A stretch of 64,000 bases of DNA from Aplectana chamaeleonis. Its lineage: Eukaryota; Nematoda; Chromadorea; Rhabditida; Cosmocercidae. The stretch is taken from NCBI GenBank assembly GCA_029168955.1, contig JAPDOI010001547.1:1-64000 (forward strand). Direction: 5' to 3'. Below, piece after piece: positions 63,419 through 64,000 of this stretch. A program made the position numbers and the translations under genes. The first letter of the stretch is position 1, and the number at the start of each line of letters is the position of its first letter. A model generated the notes under the pieces. The model was given only the letters and a program-made list of their open reading frames with translations. It was not told the origin of the DNA and did not search any database.

Positions 63419-63836
63419 GAAGGCACAGTCCAACATCAGGGTAGTTTTTCTCTTTTCCTGCCTATCTTGAAAATAACTCAAAAAACTAGCTGCGGAAGCA
63501 TGGTGGACGAGTTGTCCGAGGCTTGTAACTTCGGTCATATGCAACCGATGTATGCGAGCTGACTTGAATAAACAGAGGCTGAGAATGAAAGGATGAACGG
63601 GGCTTCTGATCGAAAATCATTGCTCATCTCGTCACTGTTGAGCTCAAAAGATCGTAAAAGGGGCGTGCCAAAGTGGCTTCCTGATGTGGGCGCCCCAGGG
63701 TGACTTCCTCCTATATCTCGCCTATACAGAGGAATCGAGCTCGCACTTGGCTTGTGTTATATTGGGTAGGCCTACTCCACAACTATGTGGAAATCTCAGA
63801 TTTCGCCCCAGAGCTTCCTTCAACTGTGCCTTTAAG
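63419..63836. mobile_element. AAGGCACAGT-ended MITE
   Basis: Left TGAAGGCACAGTCCAACATC, right CAACTGTGCCTTTAA. The interior shares GGACGAGTTGTCCGAGGCTT and ACCGATGTATGCGAGCTGAC with the 310-bp TTAAAGGCAGTG subtype, so it is a sister subfamily. Another copy starts at 49719. Confidence 0.8.
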
Positions 63837-64000
63837 GGCTATTCGTCTTCACCAACTCCCTCTACGGCACAGCGGCCCGCTCGGCCGGAGAGCTAAATAT
63901 GAATGAAATTTCACCCCACCTGCCCGTCCCGCTTCTGCAGTGAATATGACTGCTCCAGCGTCAACGCCATGGCGGAACCGGAGGGGCGCTGAGGCCCCGG

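Overview
This is a eukaryotic window, most likely from a nematode. The protein-coding genes are cut into short exons by introns of about 49-85 bp with GT...AG ends, one first exon has a pyrimidine-AG just 12 bases before its ATG (a candidate spliced-leader site), and the mobile elements (RTE and CR1-like LINEs, a Penelope-like element, a mariner, many foldback MITEs) suit a repeat-rich rhabditid or strongylid worm. The species cannot be fixed from the sequence. Almost every long open frame is a retroelement, a 42-bp satellite, or chance. The host genes appear only when short exons are joined by splice phase.

Host genes. (1) A DHHC-type protein S-acyltransferase lies on the + strand in ten exons from 7924 to 31102 (355 aa). 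Its DHHC catalytic motif, cysteine-rich domain, four membrane spans and TTxE motif are all present. Its 15-kb first intron and 4.5-kb fifth intron are packed with transposons. (2) Gene A on the - strand, 41475 to 39421, has ten phase-consistent exons and encodes a 387-aa protein I do not recognise. (3) Gene B on the - strand, 63236 to 62686, is the 3' part of a paralogue of gene A, with a likely one-base loss in an A8 run. (4) A candidate small secreted cysteine-containing protein lies at 53740-55352 (+), with two possible splice forms.

Layout. 1-6.8 kb: a 42-bp TTCGAA satellite, a foldback element and a scrambled LINE. 6.9-12.4 kb: a run of foldback elements, with DHHC exon 1 among them. 12.8-19.9 kb: a Penelope-like element (-) split by a 3.5-kb element with inverted ends, a small foldback, an inverted duplication and a mariner. 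20-23.3 kb: a MITE, a hairpin and a deleted RTE. 23.4-31.1 kb: DHHC exons 2-10, with a nearly complete RTE in intron 5. 31.6-34.9 kb: a nearly complete two-ORF CR1/jockey-like LINE (-). 35-38.5 kb: SINE, MITEs, a large foldback, an ~88-bp tandem repeat and a hairpin. 39.4-41.8 kb: gene A and a duplicated first exon. 42.4-53.7 kb: two copies of a locus built on a 42-bp GC-rich minisatellite, bracketed by clusters of a GGGTGGCGAGC motif. 53.7-55.4 kb: the candidate secreted gene. 55.7-62.6 kb: MITEs, foldbacks, a second SINE and tandem arrays. 62.7-63.9 kb: gene B and one more MITE.

Taken together, a few compact host genes sit in a landscape dominated by mobile DNA, much of it nested inside introns. 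No rRNA, functional tRNA, CRISPR or bacterial operon was seen. Coordinates of repeat edges are by eye and may be off by 5-30 bases. Exon edges are defined by splice sites and reading phase.
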